The notes beneath the pieces are model-generated. The model ran no database searches and had not been told where the DNA came from. It was given only the letters and a program-made list of their open reading frames with translations. The position numbers and the translations under genes were made by a program. Shown piece by piece: positions 16,181 through 24,676 of a stretch of 48,459 nucleotides of DNA. Origin of the DNA: an uncultured Bdellovibrionales bacterium (GTDB taxonomy: Bacteria; Bdellovibrionota; FAC87; UBA2466); the NCBI GenBank assembly GCA_937903155.1, contig CALCZU010000100.1, positions 1 through 48,459 of the forward strand, read 5' to 3'. Position 1 is the stretch's first letter, and every line of letters begins with the position of its first letter.

Positions 16181-17173
16181 ATGAAACTCGCGCGCCATTT
16201 TTTAATTCTGAGTTTAGCTTTTTTAACCTTCTCTCACTCGACTTGGGCGAAAGACGAGGGGCAAGAAGCGTTGCGCGAAGAAGCTCAACTCCTCGCTTTG
16301 AAACTCGTCGTTGAATTACGCACGTTCGAACATGACTTTGCGACCCTTCAGTTTCCCAACTCGACGCCCCTTCAACTCGATTACAGTCACGATGCCAAAA
16401 CACAAGAAAAGATGGAATCTGTCAGACGGCTCGGCATGCTCGGAAGCTTCAGCTTAGAAGAAGGCTTGGTTTTAACGGCGATCACCGCTTCATTTAATCC
16501 GCAAGGACGCAACGGATTGATATTGAAAGCAGGTTCGGCAGGGTTTTTGGGCTCTGGAATCCTTTTACTTTCGGTCGGAGAATCTCTGTACTCCACGCAC
16601 GGAAAAAACGGAGAATTGTCTGCGGCGGTAAAAGCGGATTTGAAACGTCAATTAGAGACAGCGGTCAGCCCTGAAATTTCTCAACTCTCTGAAATCGTCG
16701 GTTTAACTGCAAACGAGCAAGCTAAATTACAGGAAGCTTTAAGCGAGGCGATGTTTGAATCGTATCTGGCGTACGTCAGAAATAACTCGGATCTTATTCT
16801 AAAAGATCGATTGTGGGACGGTCCAGGGAGAGGTTTTAAATACAACGTCAATCTCTATGATTTGATGGAAAAACAAAAAATTGGAAAACGATCTTCTATC
16901 ATAGCTGCCAAGGAATTAAGCGAGCAGATTGCGAAAATTGAGGCCGGTGCAAGTAGCGTTGAGAAAAAAGGGAGTAAAGGATCTAAGAAAATGCCCTTGG
17001 ACTCTCGAACCCAAGCGGAGATGGCACTGCGTTTTTCTCGTAACCTTCTAGAACTCGCCAAAAAGTCTCAGGCTTCTCTAAAGACCAAAGAGTCGAGCGA
17101 TGAACTCGAAAAAATTATCAAAGCTGCGACTCGTAAAATTGAAGAGTTGGAACCGCTTTTTTCAAACAAATAA
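16181..17173 (+). CDS. Exported protein of unknown function, paralogue 2
   Basis: A 330-residue protein with AAGGA upstream and a signal peptide ending SHSTWAKDE. It parallels the preceding protein: ALREEAQLLALKLVVEL matches ALSEEARLNLIQLSVSL, LKRQLETAVSPEI matches IKNQLNQVTSPQI, LQEALSEAMFESYL matches FEEVVAEAAFEDVL, and YNVNLYDLMEKQKI matches HDVNFLGLMESKKF. It lacks the Pro-rich linker of paralogue 1 and has a Lys/Ser-rich stretch instead. The pair probably arose by tandem duplication and is co-transcribed. The stop lies 3 bases from the stop of the convergent MFS gene. Confidence 0.65.
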   Translation: MKLARHFLILSLAFLTFSHSTWAKDEGQEALREEAQLLALKLVVELRTFEHDFATLQFPNSTPLQLDYSHDAKTQEKMESVRRLGMLGSFSLEEGLVLTAITASFNPQGRNGLILKAGSAGFLGSGILLLSVGESLYSTHGKNGELSAAVKADLKRQLETAVSPEISQLSEIVGLTANEQAKLQEALSEAMFESYLAYVRNNSDLILKDRLWDGPGRGFKYNVNLYDLMEKQKIGKRSSIIAAKELSEQIAKIEAGASSVEKKGSKGSKKMPLDSRTQAEMALRFSRNLLELAKKSQASLKTKESSDELEKIIKAATRKIEELEPLFSNK

Positions 17174-17176
17174 TTT

Positions 17177-18745
17177 TTAGTGGGCATCCATAATGGGTGG
17201 ACCCGCACGTTTTACGGGTTTTATAAAATAGAGCGGGATGAGGCTGCACGCGACGATTCCTGCAATCACCCAGCACAGTTGACCAAAACTCATCACAAAA
17301 ACTTGGCGTGCGACGCGACCATAAAGACTTTTAATCGCGAGTGTCGCCGGATCCGTGAGTCCGATTCCGGAAGCGAGTTTGCTGTTGGCAAAGCCGCGGA
17401 GTCGCGTGATGTCTTGGTAACTGACAGCGCCCAGCGCGCTCACTCGGGATAGAAGGTCGTTATAGTTTTGGGCGCTGAATCGGGTGATCAAGGTATCGAG
17501 CGATGCGATTCCGATACTCCCACCGAGTTGCCTAAAAAAGTTTTGCATTCCCGAAACCTGAGCAAGTTCTTCTCCTCGAAAAGCGCCTAGCACCATCTGA
17601 TTGATAGGAATAAATAGAAACGCCATCGCAAGTCCTCTTAAAAGCAACGGGATTAAAATATCATTGGCGCCTGTTTCGGTTGTGAAAGTTGTCATGTAAA
17701 TAACGGAACTGAGGCCAATCGAAATTCCGATAAACACCAAAATTTTTGGAGAAACTTTGCTAAGCGACCAACCCACGGGCAGCATCATTGCAGCTGTGAT
17801 TAGAGAGCCTGGCATAAAGAGCATTCCCGTTTGCGTTGCAGACATTTGGGGCATCACACGTGAGACAAAGACGGGAATCGCAAAGGTGAGCGAGTAAAGC
17901 ATCACTCCCAATGCGAGCATGAGCATCGTGCCGGATCTTAAAACATTCGATTTAAATAATCTTAAATTCATAATGGGATTTGAAATTTTTAATTCCCAGT
18001 AAATAAAGGAAGAAACGCCAATGACTGCAAAAACTGCGCAGGTTCGGATGACGTTCGAATCCCACCAGCCCTCGGATTCTCCACGCTCTAAGATGTATTG
18101 ACCACAACCGACGCCGACGCACAAGAAGAGAAGCCCCCACCAATCCACGCCTTTTGCAATATCAGGGTCGCCTTCTTTTTTCTTATAAGTTGCATTTTGA
18201 ACATTGAACCAAGCCATGGCAGCGGCGGCGAGTCCCAAAGGGACATTCACATTGAAAATGGAGCGCCATCCAAAATTATCGGTGAGATAACCCCCCAATG
18301 TCGGTCCGAGTGCCGGGCCCACCATTACGCTCAATCCGAAAATGGCCATCGCCATTCCGGCCTTTTCTGGCGGGAATTGTTCCTGGATTAACGTTTGGGA
18401 AGTCGGAAGAAGAGCCCCTCCCGCTAGACCTTGGAGAATTCTAAAAAAGATCAAAAACCCTAAGTTTGGCGCGATTCCGCAAAAGAACGAAGATAGAGTA
18501 AAAAGTAAAATCGCGGTCGTAAAATACTTACGTCGTCCCAAACGTGTTCCAATCCAAGCCGCGATGGGAAGCACGATAGAGTTTGCGATCATATATCCCG
18601 TCGTCACCCAACTGACTTCATCGAGCGTCGCTCCGAGATTTCCCATCATGCTGGGAATCGCGACGTTTACGATCGAAGCGTCGATGATTTCAAGCAACGA
18701 CGCGAGCGCCGCTGTGAAAACGATGATGACGACTCGGGCGTTCAT
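17177..18745 (-). CDS. MFS drug-efflux permease, DHA2 (EmrB/QacA) family
   Basis: A 522-residue inner-membrane protein with about 14 hydrophobic segments, the DHA2 layout. The N-terminal IIDASIVNVAIPSM carries the D-x-x-x-VNVA signature of H+ antiporters in TM1. GTRLGRRK follows TM2 (motif A). GLSVMVGPALGPTLGGYL is the antiporter motif C in TM5. It exchanges protons for hydrophobic drugs or other compounds and passes them to the HlyD adaptor and TolC channel encoded just upstream. Its start overlaps the hlyD stop by 4 bases. Compared with EmrB (512 residues), the length is normal. Control is probably by the divergent TetR regulator. Confidence 0.92.
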   Translation of the reverse strand: MNARVVIIVFTAALASLLEIIDASIVNVAIPSMMGNLGATLDEVSWVTTGYMIANSIVLPIAAWIGTRLGRRKYFTTAILLFTLSSFFCGIAPNLGFLIFFRILQGLAGGALLPTSQTLIQEQFPPEKAGMAMAIFGLSVMVGPALGPTLGGYLTDNFGWRSIFNVNVPLGLAAAAMAWFNVQNATYKKKEGDPDIAKGVDWWGLLFLCVGVGCGQYILERGESEGWWDSNVIRTCAVFAVIGVSSFIYWELKISNPIMNLRLFKSNVLRSGTMLMLALGVMLYSLTFAIPVFVSRVMPQMSATQTGMLFMPGSLITAAMMLPVGWSLSKVSPKILVFIGISIGLSSVIYMTTFTTETGANDILIPLLLRGLAMAFLFIPINQMVLGAFRGEELAQVSGMQNFFRQLGGSIGIASLDTLITRFSAQNYNDLLSRVSALGAVSYQDITRLRGFANSKLASGIGLTDPATLAIKSLYGRVARQVFVMSFGQLCWVIAGIVACSLIPLYFIKPVKRAGPPIMDAH

Positions 18746-19593
18746 CGCACTTGAACTTTCACTTCTGCGGACAGACCTGCTTGCAGTCGATCAATTTCTT
18801 TTTCAGACAGATTTAAAAGCTTGATGCGAATCGGAACTCGTTGGACGACTTTAGTGAAATTACCCGTTGCATTGTCGGGAGGTAAAAGACTGAAAGTGGC
18901 TCCGGTGGTAGGACTAATGCTTTCGACCGTTCCCTCAAATTCTTTTCCCGGAACCGCATCGACTTTGATAAATGCCTTCTTTCCTTCACTAACTTGCGCC
19001 ATGTCAGTTTCTTTTAAATTCGCAACCACCCAACGCTCATTGCCGGAAACAAATCCCATCAAAGGTTGCCCGGTCGATGCCAGCATCCCAACTTCGCAGG
19101 ATCTTCTTCCGATTTTACCGTCGGAGGGAGCTACGATTTTTGTGTATTCCAGATTAAGTCGCGCTTGGGTTAATTGTGCTTCGGCGGCTTTTAACTTTGA
19201 TTGCGAAGAAAGGTACTGCGCTTGGGAAATCTCATATCGTTCTTGGGTGGAAGCACCTTTCTTTAAGAGTTGAGAGGTTCTTTGAAAACTTGTCTCCGCA
19301 TTTTTGGCTTGTGCGGTAAGAGAGTCTCTTTCGGATTCTGCTTGAGCAAGTGCGTTTTGATAATCATCGGGTTTGATTTCTGCGAGTAATTGGCCTGCTT
19401 TGACCTTTTGATTCTCCTGGACATCCGCGTGAACAATAATTCCAGAAACTTTTGACGAGAGAAGCATCGTCGGCGCTTGAATCATCGCATTGTCGGTTGT
19501 GACGTACTGAAAGCTTCGATAGACAAAGAAGCCTCCGACCAAGATCACGACTAATACAATTCCTACAATTAATTTTTTCTTTTTCGGATCCAT
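18742..19593 (-). CDS. HlyD/EmrA-family membrane fusion protein, short form
   Basis: A 283-residue protein with one TM helix (about 8-26) and a periplasmic body. The lipoyl half-motif lies in SGIIVHADVQENQKVKAGQLL, followed by a helical hairpin of about 75 residues and a second lipoyl half YTKIVAPSDGKIG. The beta-barrel/membrane-proximal part (NERWVVANLKE, GTVESISPTTGATFSLLPP) matches EmrA. EmrA has about 390 residues, mainly because of a longer coiled coil, so this adaptor should reach less far across the periplasm. It joins the MFS pump to the TolC-like channel. Stops and starts overlap both neighbours, indicating translational coupling. Confidence 0.9.
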   Translation of the reverse strand: MDPKKKKLIVGIVLVVILVGGFFVYRSFQYVTTDNAMIQAPTMLLSSKVSGIIVHADVQENQKVKAGQLLAEIKPDDYQNALAQAESERDSLTAQAKNAETSFQRTSQLLKKGASTQERYEISQAQYLSSQSKLKAAEAQLTQARLNLEYTKIVAPSDGKIGRRSCEVGMLASTGQPLMGFVSGNERWVVANLKETDMAQVSEGKKAFIKVDAVPGKEFEGTVESISPTTGATFSLLPPDNATGNFTKVVQRVPIRIKLLNLSEKEIDRLQAGLSAEVKVQVR

Positions 19594-20918
19594 TATAACT
19601 TCCTTCCTAAAGTCAGTTCCATTTTTGTTTGCGCTTCAAGCGCATTCAACTGCGCTTTAACGACTCCCGCTCTTGCTTTAAATAAATCGAGTTCTGCGTC
19701 GAGTCGTTCAGAGCTAGTACGTGAACCGGCACGTTCTTCTTCTTTTGCAAGTCTCATTGCTTCCTCGGAGCGAGCGATATCAAACTTTTTTGAGAGATAA
19801 TGGTCGGTGTTACTGAGATACCGTCGTTTCCAATAGGCAAAATCAAAGGGAACCTGCAGCCGTGCGATTTGGGAAGTTTTTTCGGCTTGCACGGCTTGCG
19901 CCGCCGCCGCTTGAGATTTTGCAAACGCCGCGCCCCCATCAAAAATATTCCATTTTAAAAAAACTCCGACGTTGTAAGCATTTTTGAAAATGCCTGTATT
20001 CGACACGGTGCTGTTTTCGACCGACTGTTTATCATAGAAAAGATACTGGCCACCGACGGAGATCGTCGGCATTAACCACGAAACACTGGCGCTATTTATC
20101 TTATCGACGGCCTCGGATCGCGCTTGTAAAGCTTTTAAGTCTGCGCGGTCGGGCATGACATCTTTGAGTTCGAGAGTTTTTACTTTGGAAGCGTCCGGGA
20201 TCGGAAGTGTTCCTTCGATCGCTCTTTCATCGTTTTCTACTCCTAATAAGAGAGCGAGTTTTTTTCGCGCCAGAATCACATTGTCTTCTGTATCAATGGC
20301 ATCTGCATTCGCTTCATTGAGTTGAACTTCCACTCTCAAGCTATCGTAGTTTGTTGCGATTCCTCCGGCTTTTTGTACTTTTACCTGTCGCAAATGTTCT
20401 TCCAATGTTTTGACATTGAGCTCGGAGACTTGTTTCAACTGGGTTGCTGCGAGTGCTTCGTAAAAGGCTAAACGAATGTCGGCACTCAATCGAAATTCTG
20501 CTCGGGAAAGTTCTTGTTCGCTGGCTGTCTCAATGAGTGATGCCGCACGCAAACGGTTATATCCGGCAAAACCTTCGAAGACAGGAATCATGACATCTAG
20601 GGAAGCTGCGGTATTGGGGTAGAATCCTGGAAACGTAGTTGGAGCCGCTCCGAAGTTAATATCAGTCGTAGAGTATTGAACATCAAAATAATGATGAGCG
20701 GAAACAGAAAGTCTCGGTAAGAAGCCTTCTCCAAATGCCGCTCTGCGATTCCAACGGCTTTCATCCACGCGGGCGATGGAGCGATGTATTTCGGGAGATT
20801 GTTTTAATCCTTCTTCAATTGCCGCTTCAATCGTCAGTACATGGGTGGCTGAAAGTTGAGAGGTCACGAAAATAAAACTGAGACTAACTACCCATAGAGA
20901 CCGACTTAAAAAATCCAT
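19593..20918 (-). CDS. TolC-family outer-membrane efflux protein
   Basis: A 441-residue protein. The start at 20918 is chosen because AAGGA lies 8 bases upstream; the frame is open to 20957. The signal peptide ends near VTSQLSATH. Two OEP repeats are visible: IEAAIEEGLKQSPEIHRS at the mature N-terminus and DLKALQARSEAVDKINSASVS near residue 270. Long helices close the chain, with SERLDAELDLFKARAGVVKAQLNAL among them (key residues only). It forms the outer-membrane duct of the pump whose adaptor and permease follow. It is the first gene of the operon, whose promoter and proposed operator lie at 20979-21007. Confidence 0.9.
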   Translation of the reverse strand: MDFLSRSLWVVSLSFIFVTSQLSATHVLTIEAAIEEGLKQSPEIHRSIARVDESRWNRRAAFGEGFLPRLSVSAHHYFDVQYSTTDINFGAAPTTFPGFYPNTAASLDVMIPVFEGFAGYNRLRAASLIETASEQELSRAEFRLSADIRLAFYEALAATQLKQVSELNVKTLEEHLRQVKVQKAGGIATNYDSLRVEVQLNEANADAIDTEDNVILARKKLALLLGVENDERAIEGTLPIPDASKVKTLELKDVMPDRADLKALQARSEAVDKINSASVSWLMPTISVGGQYLFYDKQSVENSTVSNTGIFKNAYNVGVFLKWNIFDGGAAFAKSQAAAAQAVQAEKTSQIARLQVPFDFAYWKRRYLSNTDHYLSKKFDIARSEEAMRLAKEEERAGSRTSSERLDAELDLFKARAGVVKAQLNALEAQTKMELTLGRKL

Positions 20919-20978
20919 TTTGAAATCCTTCGCTCGAAACTTTTTTAACCCAAACACGGCAACCTCTTCCTACCTTTC

Positions 20979-21007
20979 AGTATCGAACGTTTTACGGTAA
21001 AAATCAA
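20979..21007 (-). promoter_or_regulatory. Promoter of the efflux operon
   Basis: On the minus strand TTGATT (21007-21002) is followed by a 17-base spacer and GATACT (20984-20979). Each hexamer matches the consensus at 4 positions. The start codon of the TolC-like gene lies about 60 bases downstream. The palindrome at 20990-21002 fills most of the spacer. Confidence 0.5.
20990..21002. promoter_or_regulatory. Candidate TetR-family operator
   Basis: TTTTAC-G-GTAAAA is a perfect 6+1+6 palindrome sitting between the -35 and -10 of the efflux promoter. TetR-family repressors bind such symmetric sites, and this position would block RNA polymerase. The divergent gene encodes a TetR-family protein, making it the obvious binder. 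Confidence 0.5.
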
Positions 21008-21057
21008 TCATTTGCTTACATTTAAGTTAAAAATGCTATTGAAATCATAAGGTTAGA

Positions 21058-21063
21058 TATAAT
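21058..21063 (+). promoter_or_regulatory. Candidate -10 element for the TetR-family gene
   Basis: A perfect TATAAT lies 57 bases before the preferred start at 21121. No good -35 stands 16-18 bases upstream; a TTGAAA at 21039 is only 13 bases away. Promoter use is therefore uncertain. Confidence 0.35.
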
Positions 21064-21120
21064 AATTTCATAATGATTATTGCGCAGAATGCGGGTATGA
21101 TGAAAAAAGGCAGGTATCAG

Positions 21121-21741
21121 ATGGCAAAAAGAATTCTAAAAAGTGAATCGAAAAGAAAATACGACAGCGAAGATAGTAGACGCCGTCTACTGCGAGCGGC
21201 GATCGACGTGTTTTCAAGTGCGGGTTATGACGCTGCAACGACTCGCAAAATTGCAAAAAAAGCGGGGGTGAATGAATCTCTCATTCATCGCTACTTCAAA
21301 AATAAGCAGGGACTCTTCTTAGCAATTGTGACGGAGTTTCACCGCTTAAGTGTCCTCGACGCTGAATATCCTTCGGGGCAAACCGTGGAGGAAGAGATTC
21401 ATCAGTTTATGCAGTTTAGATTAAACTTTTCGCGAAAACATAAGAAGTTTCTTCGGTTAGGGATCACGCGCGCGATTATCGACCCGAAAATTCGGGAACA
21501 ATGGGTCACGCTTGCTAAGAATGGAACGCCTAAACTCGTCTCACGACTCGAAACACTTCAGCGAGAAGGTAAGATGAAGAGGGAAGTGAATCTTGAACAG
21601 CTTTCTTTACTGATCACTTCAATCACCTTTTCGATGAGCATGTTTACCGAAGTCATTTTTAATTTTGAAAAAGAAATGGCGGAGCAAGTTTTGCTTTTAG
21701 GAACTCGGCTGATTTCCGAGAGTCTTGCAAAAGAAAATTAA
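21121..21741 (+). CDS. TetR-family transcriptional regulator
   Basis: A 206-residue protein. The start at 21121 has AGGT 5 bases upstream; upstream in-frame ATGs at 21073 and 21097 lack support. Residues about 18-65 form the helix-turn-helix (RRRLLRAAIDVF, then TTRKIAKKAGVNESLIHRYF, with the closing KNKQGLF). The remaining helices (about 70-200) form the ligand-binding and dimerisation domain typical of this family. It is divergent from the tolC-hlyD-MFS operon, so it most likely represses that pump until an exported compound binds it. Its TAA overlaps the stop of the convergent glycosyltransferase in a shared TTAA. Confidence 0.9.
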   Translation: MAKRILKSESKRKYDSEDSRRRLLRAAIDVFSSAGYDAATTRKIAKKAGVNESLIHRYFKNKQGLFLAIVTEFHRLSVLDAEYPSGQTVEEEIHQFMQFRLNFSRKHKKFLRLGITRAIIDPKIREQWVTLAKNGTPKLVSRLETLQREGKMKREVNLEQLSLLITSITFSMSMFTEVIFNFEKEMAEQVLLLGTRLISESLAKEN

Positions 21742-22862
21742 GCCGCTTTCTGAAAGTCTCGAGTGGTGATTTTTGAATAGATTTGCACGACTTGGGCGGT
21801 AATTTGTTTCCAGTCGAGCTCTTTCTCTACCCAGCGAAACGCTTTCTCTAAAGCGGGTGAGTTTTTGGGAGCTTGTGAGATTCTTCGGAGCGATTGAACT
21901 AATGTCTGAGGCTTATCGAGATCGAAAACACAGTCTGGAAGGAATGGTTTTAAGTATTCAGCACTCCCGCTTTGCTCGGGGATCAGACAATAGGTTCGAG
22001 TGGCGATGGCTTCAAAAGGCACTCTGCCGAACGCTTCTTCAATCGTCGGGTAGATGACGGCCTGCGAGAGTTGGATCTCTTCCCACTTTTCAGCATGGTA
22101 TAGGGCGGGCATTAAAAAGATGTTTTCTTGAAGTCGCAACTTCTCGATTTCCGCTCGCACTTCCTGGTCATATTTCTTTTCAACGGGACCCCGGAGTCGG
22201 AGATCGAAGTTGGGATTTGTTTTTAAAAATTCTGCGAAAGCTCGGACGAGATAGAGAAGATTTTTACGTTGCTCAATTCGGCCGAGATATAGGAAGTAGG
22301 GACGTGAAACCGGAGTCGCATTCGGGTTAATGAGTGAAATCGGAATGCCGTTAGGAATGACTTGAATTTTTTTTTCGAGGATTCGATAAGGCGCGAAGTG
22401 CCGCACCTCGAATTGGGAGAGTGCAATCACGGCACTACAGTCGCGAGCGAGTGTTTCTCCAAAACAAAGATTGAAGATCGTTTTTAAAAAGGCTTTTCGA
22501 TGCCCGACGAAAAACATTCCTCGTGGATGAAGGACGTAGGGCTTGTCGTTTTTCTTGCAGAGCTTTGCGAGCATGCACTGAATCAAAGACCAATGACCAT
22601 TTAAGTGCGCGACATCGCACTCTTGAACGGCTCGGGTGAGCCAATGCGATTCAGAACTTAGCGCCTCGAGCGTATCCAACAGCGTTATCTCGATGACGCG
22701 ATTCAAATCTTTTTCTTGCGCAAATTCAGGATTGAGCCTGCCTAAAGGAACAAGAATATCTAAATGGTGTTGCTCGGATAGTGACTGAGCGAGGGAGGAT
22801 TCCGAGACCGCAGAGCCGCCATATTCTGCCGCTAAGCCAGTACTGTAAAAGAGGATCTTCAT
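21738..22862 (-). CDS. GT4-type glycosyltransferase
   Basis: From the ATG at 22862 the protein has 374 residues and starts MKILFYSTGLAAEYGGSA, as GT-B glycosyltransferases do; an ATG at 22889 adds nine residues, and neither has a clear ribosome binding site. The N-terminal Rossmann domain contains AHLNGHW and VLHPRGMF. The C-terminal domain has FLYLGRIEQRKNLLYLVRA and the EX7E motif in EEAFGRVPFE, which binds the sugar nucleotide. It should transfer a sugar from a nucleotide donor to a growing glycan on the cytoplasmic face. It is divergent from a polymerase-like membrane protein, so surface polysaccharide synthesis is the likely setting. Confidence 0.88.
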   Translation of the reverse strand: MKILFYSTGLAAEYGGSAVSESSLAQSLSEQHHLDILVPLGRLNPEFAQEKDLNRVIEITLLDTLEALSSESHWLTRAVQECDVAHLNGHWSLIQCMLAKLCKKNDKPYVLHPRGMFFVGHRKAFLKTIFNLCFGETLARDCSAVIALSQFEVRHFAPYRILEKKIQVIPNGIPISLINPNATPVSRPYFLYLGRIEQRKNLLYLVRAFAEFLKTNPNFDLRLRGPVEKKYDQEVRAEIEKLRLQENIFLMPALYHAEKWEEIQLSQAVIYPTIEEAFGRVPFEAIATRTYCLIPEQSGSAEYLKPFLPDCVFDLDKPQTLVQSLRRISQAPKNSPALEKAFRWVEKELDWKQITAQVVQIYSKITTRDFQKAA

Positions 22863-22970
22863 ATTCAATTTTGGGATATAATTAATCATACCATATCAAA
22901 TCTAGTCGCTGCATCGCGCAATATCCCTCTTCATTTAAAAACACTAGTTATCTGTTGAAGGAGTAATTCC

Positions 22971-24425
22971 TTGGCTCTTGCCTCCACTCGAAAAATCGGG
23001 GTTCTTCCGTTTTTAAATGTCTACACGGTAGCGTGTCTGCTTGCGGTTGGGATCATCGGGTTTTATTTAAGACTCACAGCTCCCGACGATAAAACGGGGC
23101 TGAGTTCTCTTTATTTTTTAATGCTCCTACAGCTCACGCCTTTTATGCTCTGTTTTGCACGAGGGCATTACGATTTCATGGCATTTATCATGTTCAATCA
23201 TTTTGTGACTTATTCGCTGTCGAAATTAAATGCAGTGAGAGACATTATTAAAATAGGACCGCTACCTCCGATAGCGATTGTCGCGATCAACGAACTCGTT
23301 CTGTGCACAACGCTTGTGATCGGCGGTTTTTACCTCTCTCGACTTTTCTTATTCCGAAGATTCGTTTTGAAATCGACCTATCAGATGTTGAGTTTATCGC
23401 GCTGGCAGCTCCTGATGCTGACAATGTACGTGATCGCGATGCCGCTTTATATTAAGCTGCTGCCCCCGACTTTTGTGGCGATGCATTTTACAGTTCTTGC
23501 TGCGGATATGGCGCTTTTGATGAGCTCTGATTCTCCTGGAAACGAACAGCTGGCAAAATATCTCCGTCTCGGAGTTTACGTCTCTTGTATTTGGTACTTC
23601 TTGGCTACCGGCGCTTTGATGATGCTCGGATTTTTAGCAGGCTACGCGTTTATCGCAGCTTGTTTGAAAAGAGAATATAAAAAGCTCATTGGTCCTCTGA
23701 TCATGACCTTTGTTGCATCCGGAATTCAACCTGTGAAAGTGCATTTTCGAATGGCGCTTTTAGATAATCCTGACATGCCGATGGGACAAAGAGCCGAGTT
23801 CTTAGCCGATTTAATTTACATGCAGTATTTCGACGATACCGGACTTAAAGCAAAACTCGATGAAGCGGCGGAAGACGCTTCGCCTGATTCAAAAGACGGG
23901 GAAGAAAAAGACGCTAACTCGGACACCCTTCTCCAAGGTTTTGCTCGAATGGGGGACGAATCCTTAGAGCGGGTTTTGGATATGACGCCTTCTAAAGTTC
24001 CGTTTTGGGGAGGGTCGAGTTATTCGGCTTTACCGTTTATTTTTATCCCGCGATTTATTTGGCCCGATAAACCCAGTCGACATATATGGAATGATTTCGG
24101 AAGAACTTATAAGTATCTCAGTGAAGACGATTTTCAAACGAGCGTGACGGTGAACTTTTTCGCCGAAGCTTACATGAATTTTGGATTTTTCGGCATGTAT
24201 TGCGTTTCTATTTTTATCGGATTCCTCGCGGCCTTCATCGAACGAATGAGTTATTATCTTTTGGGTGGATGGTTCTATTTTACCTTCCTCGTTTTTCTCG
24301 CTCCTCTGGTTCAATTCGGTTCTGATTTGACGAGTATTATTAACTCCATTTTCATTGTGACCAGTATCGTGATGGGACTGCGACAACAGCTGCTGCGTAT
24401 GGCCCTCACCGACGATTACGTCTAG
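22971..24425 (+). CDS. Polytopic membrane protein resembling O-antigen/oligosaccharide repeat-unit polymerase
   Basis: A 484-residue protein starting at TTG, supported by AAGGAG 7 bases upstream. It has about 10-12 hydrophobic segments. A large hydrophilic loop (about 265-355) contains an acidic insert (EEAEDASPDSKDGEEKD-like, residues about 300-320). PRFIWPDKPSRH after the loop and AEAYMNFGFFGM near residue 400 closely resemble motifs of Wzy-type polymerases, which join undecaprenyl-linked repeat units in the periplasm. Wzy proteins are poorly conserved, so the call rests on topology, these motifs and the divergent glycosyltransferase. No flippase or ligase is nearby. Confidence 0.65.
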   Translation: MALASTRKIGVLPFLNVYTVACLLAVGIIGFYLRLTAPDDKTGLSSLYFLMLLQLTPFMLCFARGHYDFMAFIMFNHFVTYSLSKLNAVRDIIKIGPLPPIAIVAINELVLCTTLVIGGFYLSRLFLFRRFVLKSTYQMLSLSRWQLLMLTMYVIAMPLYIKLLPPTFVAMHFTVLAADMALLMSSDSPGNEQLAKYLRLGVYVSCIWYFLATGALMMLGFLAGYAFIAACLKREYKKLIGPLIMTFVASGIQPVKVHFRMALLDNPDMPMGQRAEFLADLIYMQYFDDTGLKAKLDEAAEDASPDSKDGEEKDANSDTLLQGFARMGDESLERVLDMTPSKVPFWGGSSYSALPFIFIPRFIWPDKPSRHIWNDFGRTYKYLSEDDFQTSVTVNFFAEAYMNFGFFGMYCVSIFIGFLAAFIERMSYYLLGGWFYFTFLVFLAPLVQFGSDLTSIINSIFIVTSIVMGLRQQLLRMALTDDYV

Positions 24426-24450
24426 AAATTAATATGTCGCGTTACCAATT

Positions 24451-24472
24451 GTGAAGTTTTCTTCATTTTTTC
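24451..24472 (+). terminator. Weak Rho-independent terminator
   Basis: GTGAAG-TTTT-CTTCAT followed by TTTTT forms a 5-6 base stem and a T-run 26 bases after the polymerase-like gene. The stem is short and AT-rich, so termination may be partial, with some readthrough into the small membrane protein and pilT. Confidence 0.4.
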
Positions 24473-24508
24473 TTCTTTTACGCCGAAAAGAGGGAAGAAG
24501 GAGTCAAC

Positions 24509-24673
24509 ATGCAAACATTGATATTCCACTTATTTCACTACGCAGAAGTTTACTTTTTTATCCTCTCTTTTTGTGTGGCCGCTCTACTTTTTGCCCTAGG
24601 TTTTTATCAATTGAAAAAATATCCCCATCTTGCTTTAGAAATTCGAACCGAAAAAGAAGAAACGAAAGAGTAA
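24509..24673 (+). CDS. 54-residue single-pass membrane protein upstream of pilT
   Basis: An ATG at 24509 with AAGGAG 7 bases upstream opens a 54-codon gene ending TAA at 24671-24673, three bases before the pilT ATG. Residues about 13-33 (YFFILSFCVAALLFALGFYQL) form one TM helix; the C-terminal tail is charged (KKYPHLALEIRTEKEETKE) and probably cytoplasmic. The strong ribosome binding site and tight coupling to pilT make it a real gene. A role in anchoring or controlling the PilT motor is possible but is inference from position. Confidence 0.65.
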   Translation: MQTLIFHLFHYAEVYFFILSFCVAALLFALGFYQLKKYPHLALEIRTEKEETKE

Positions 24674-24676
24674 TTT

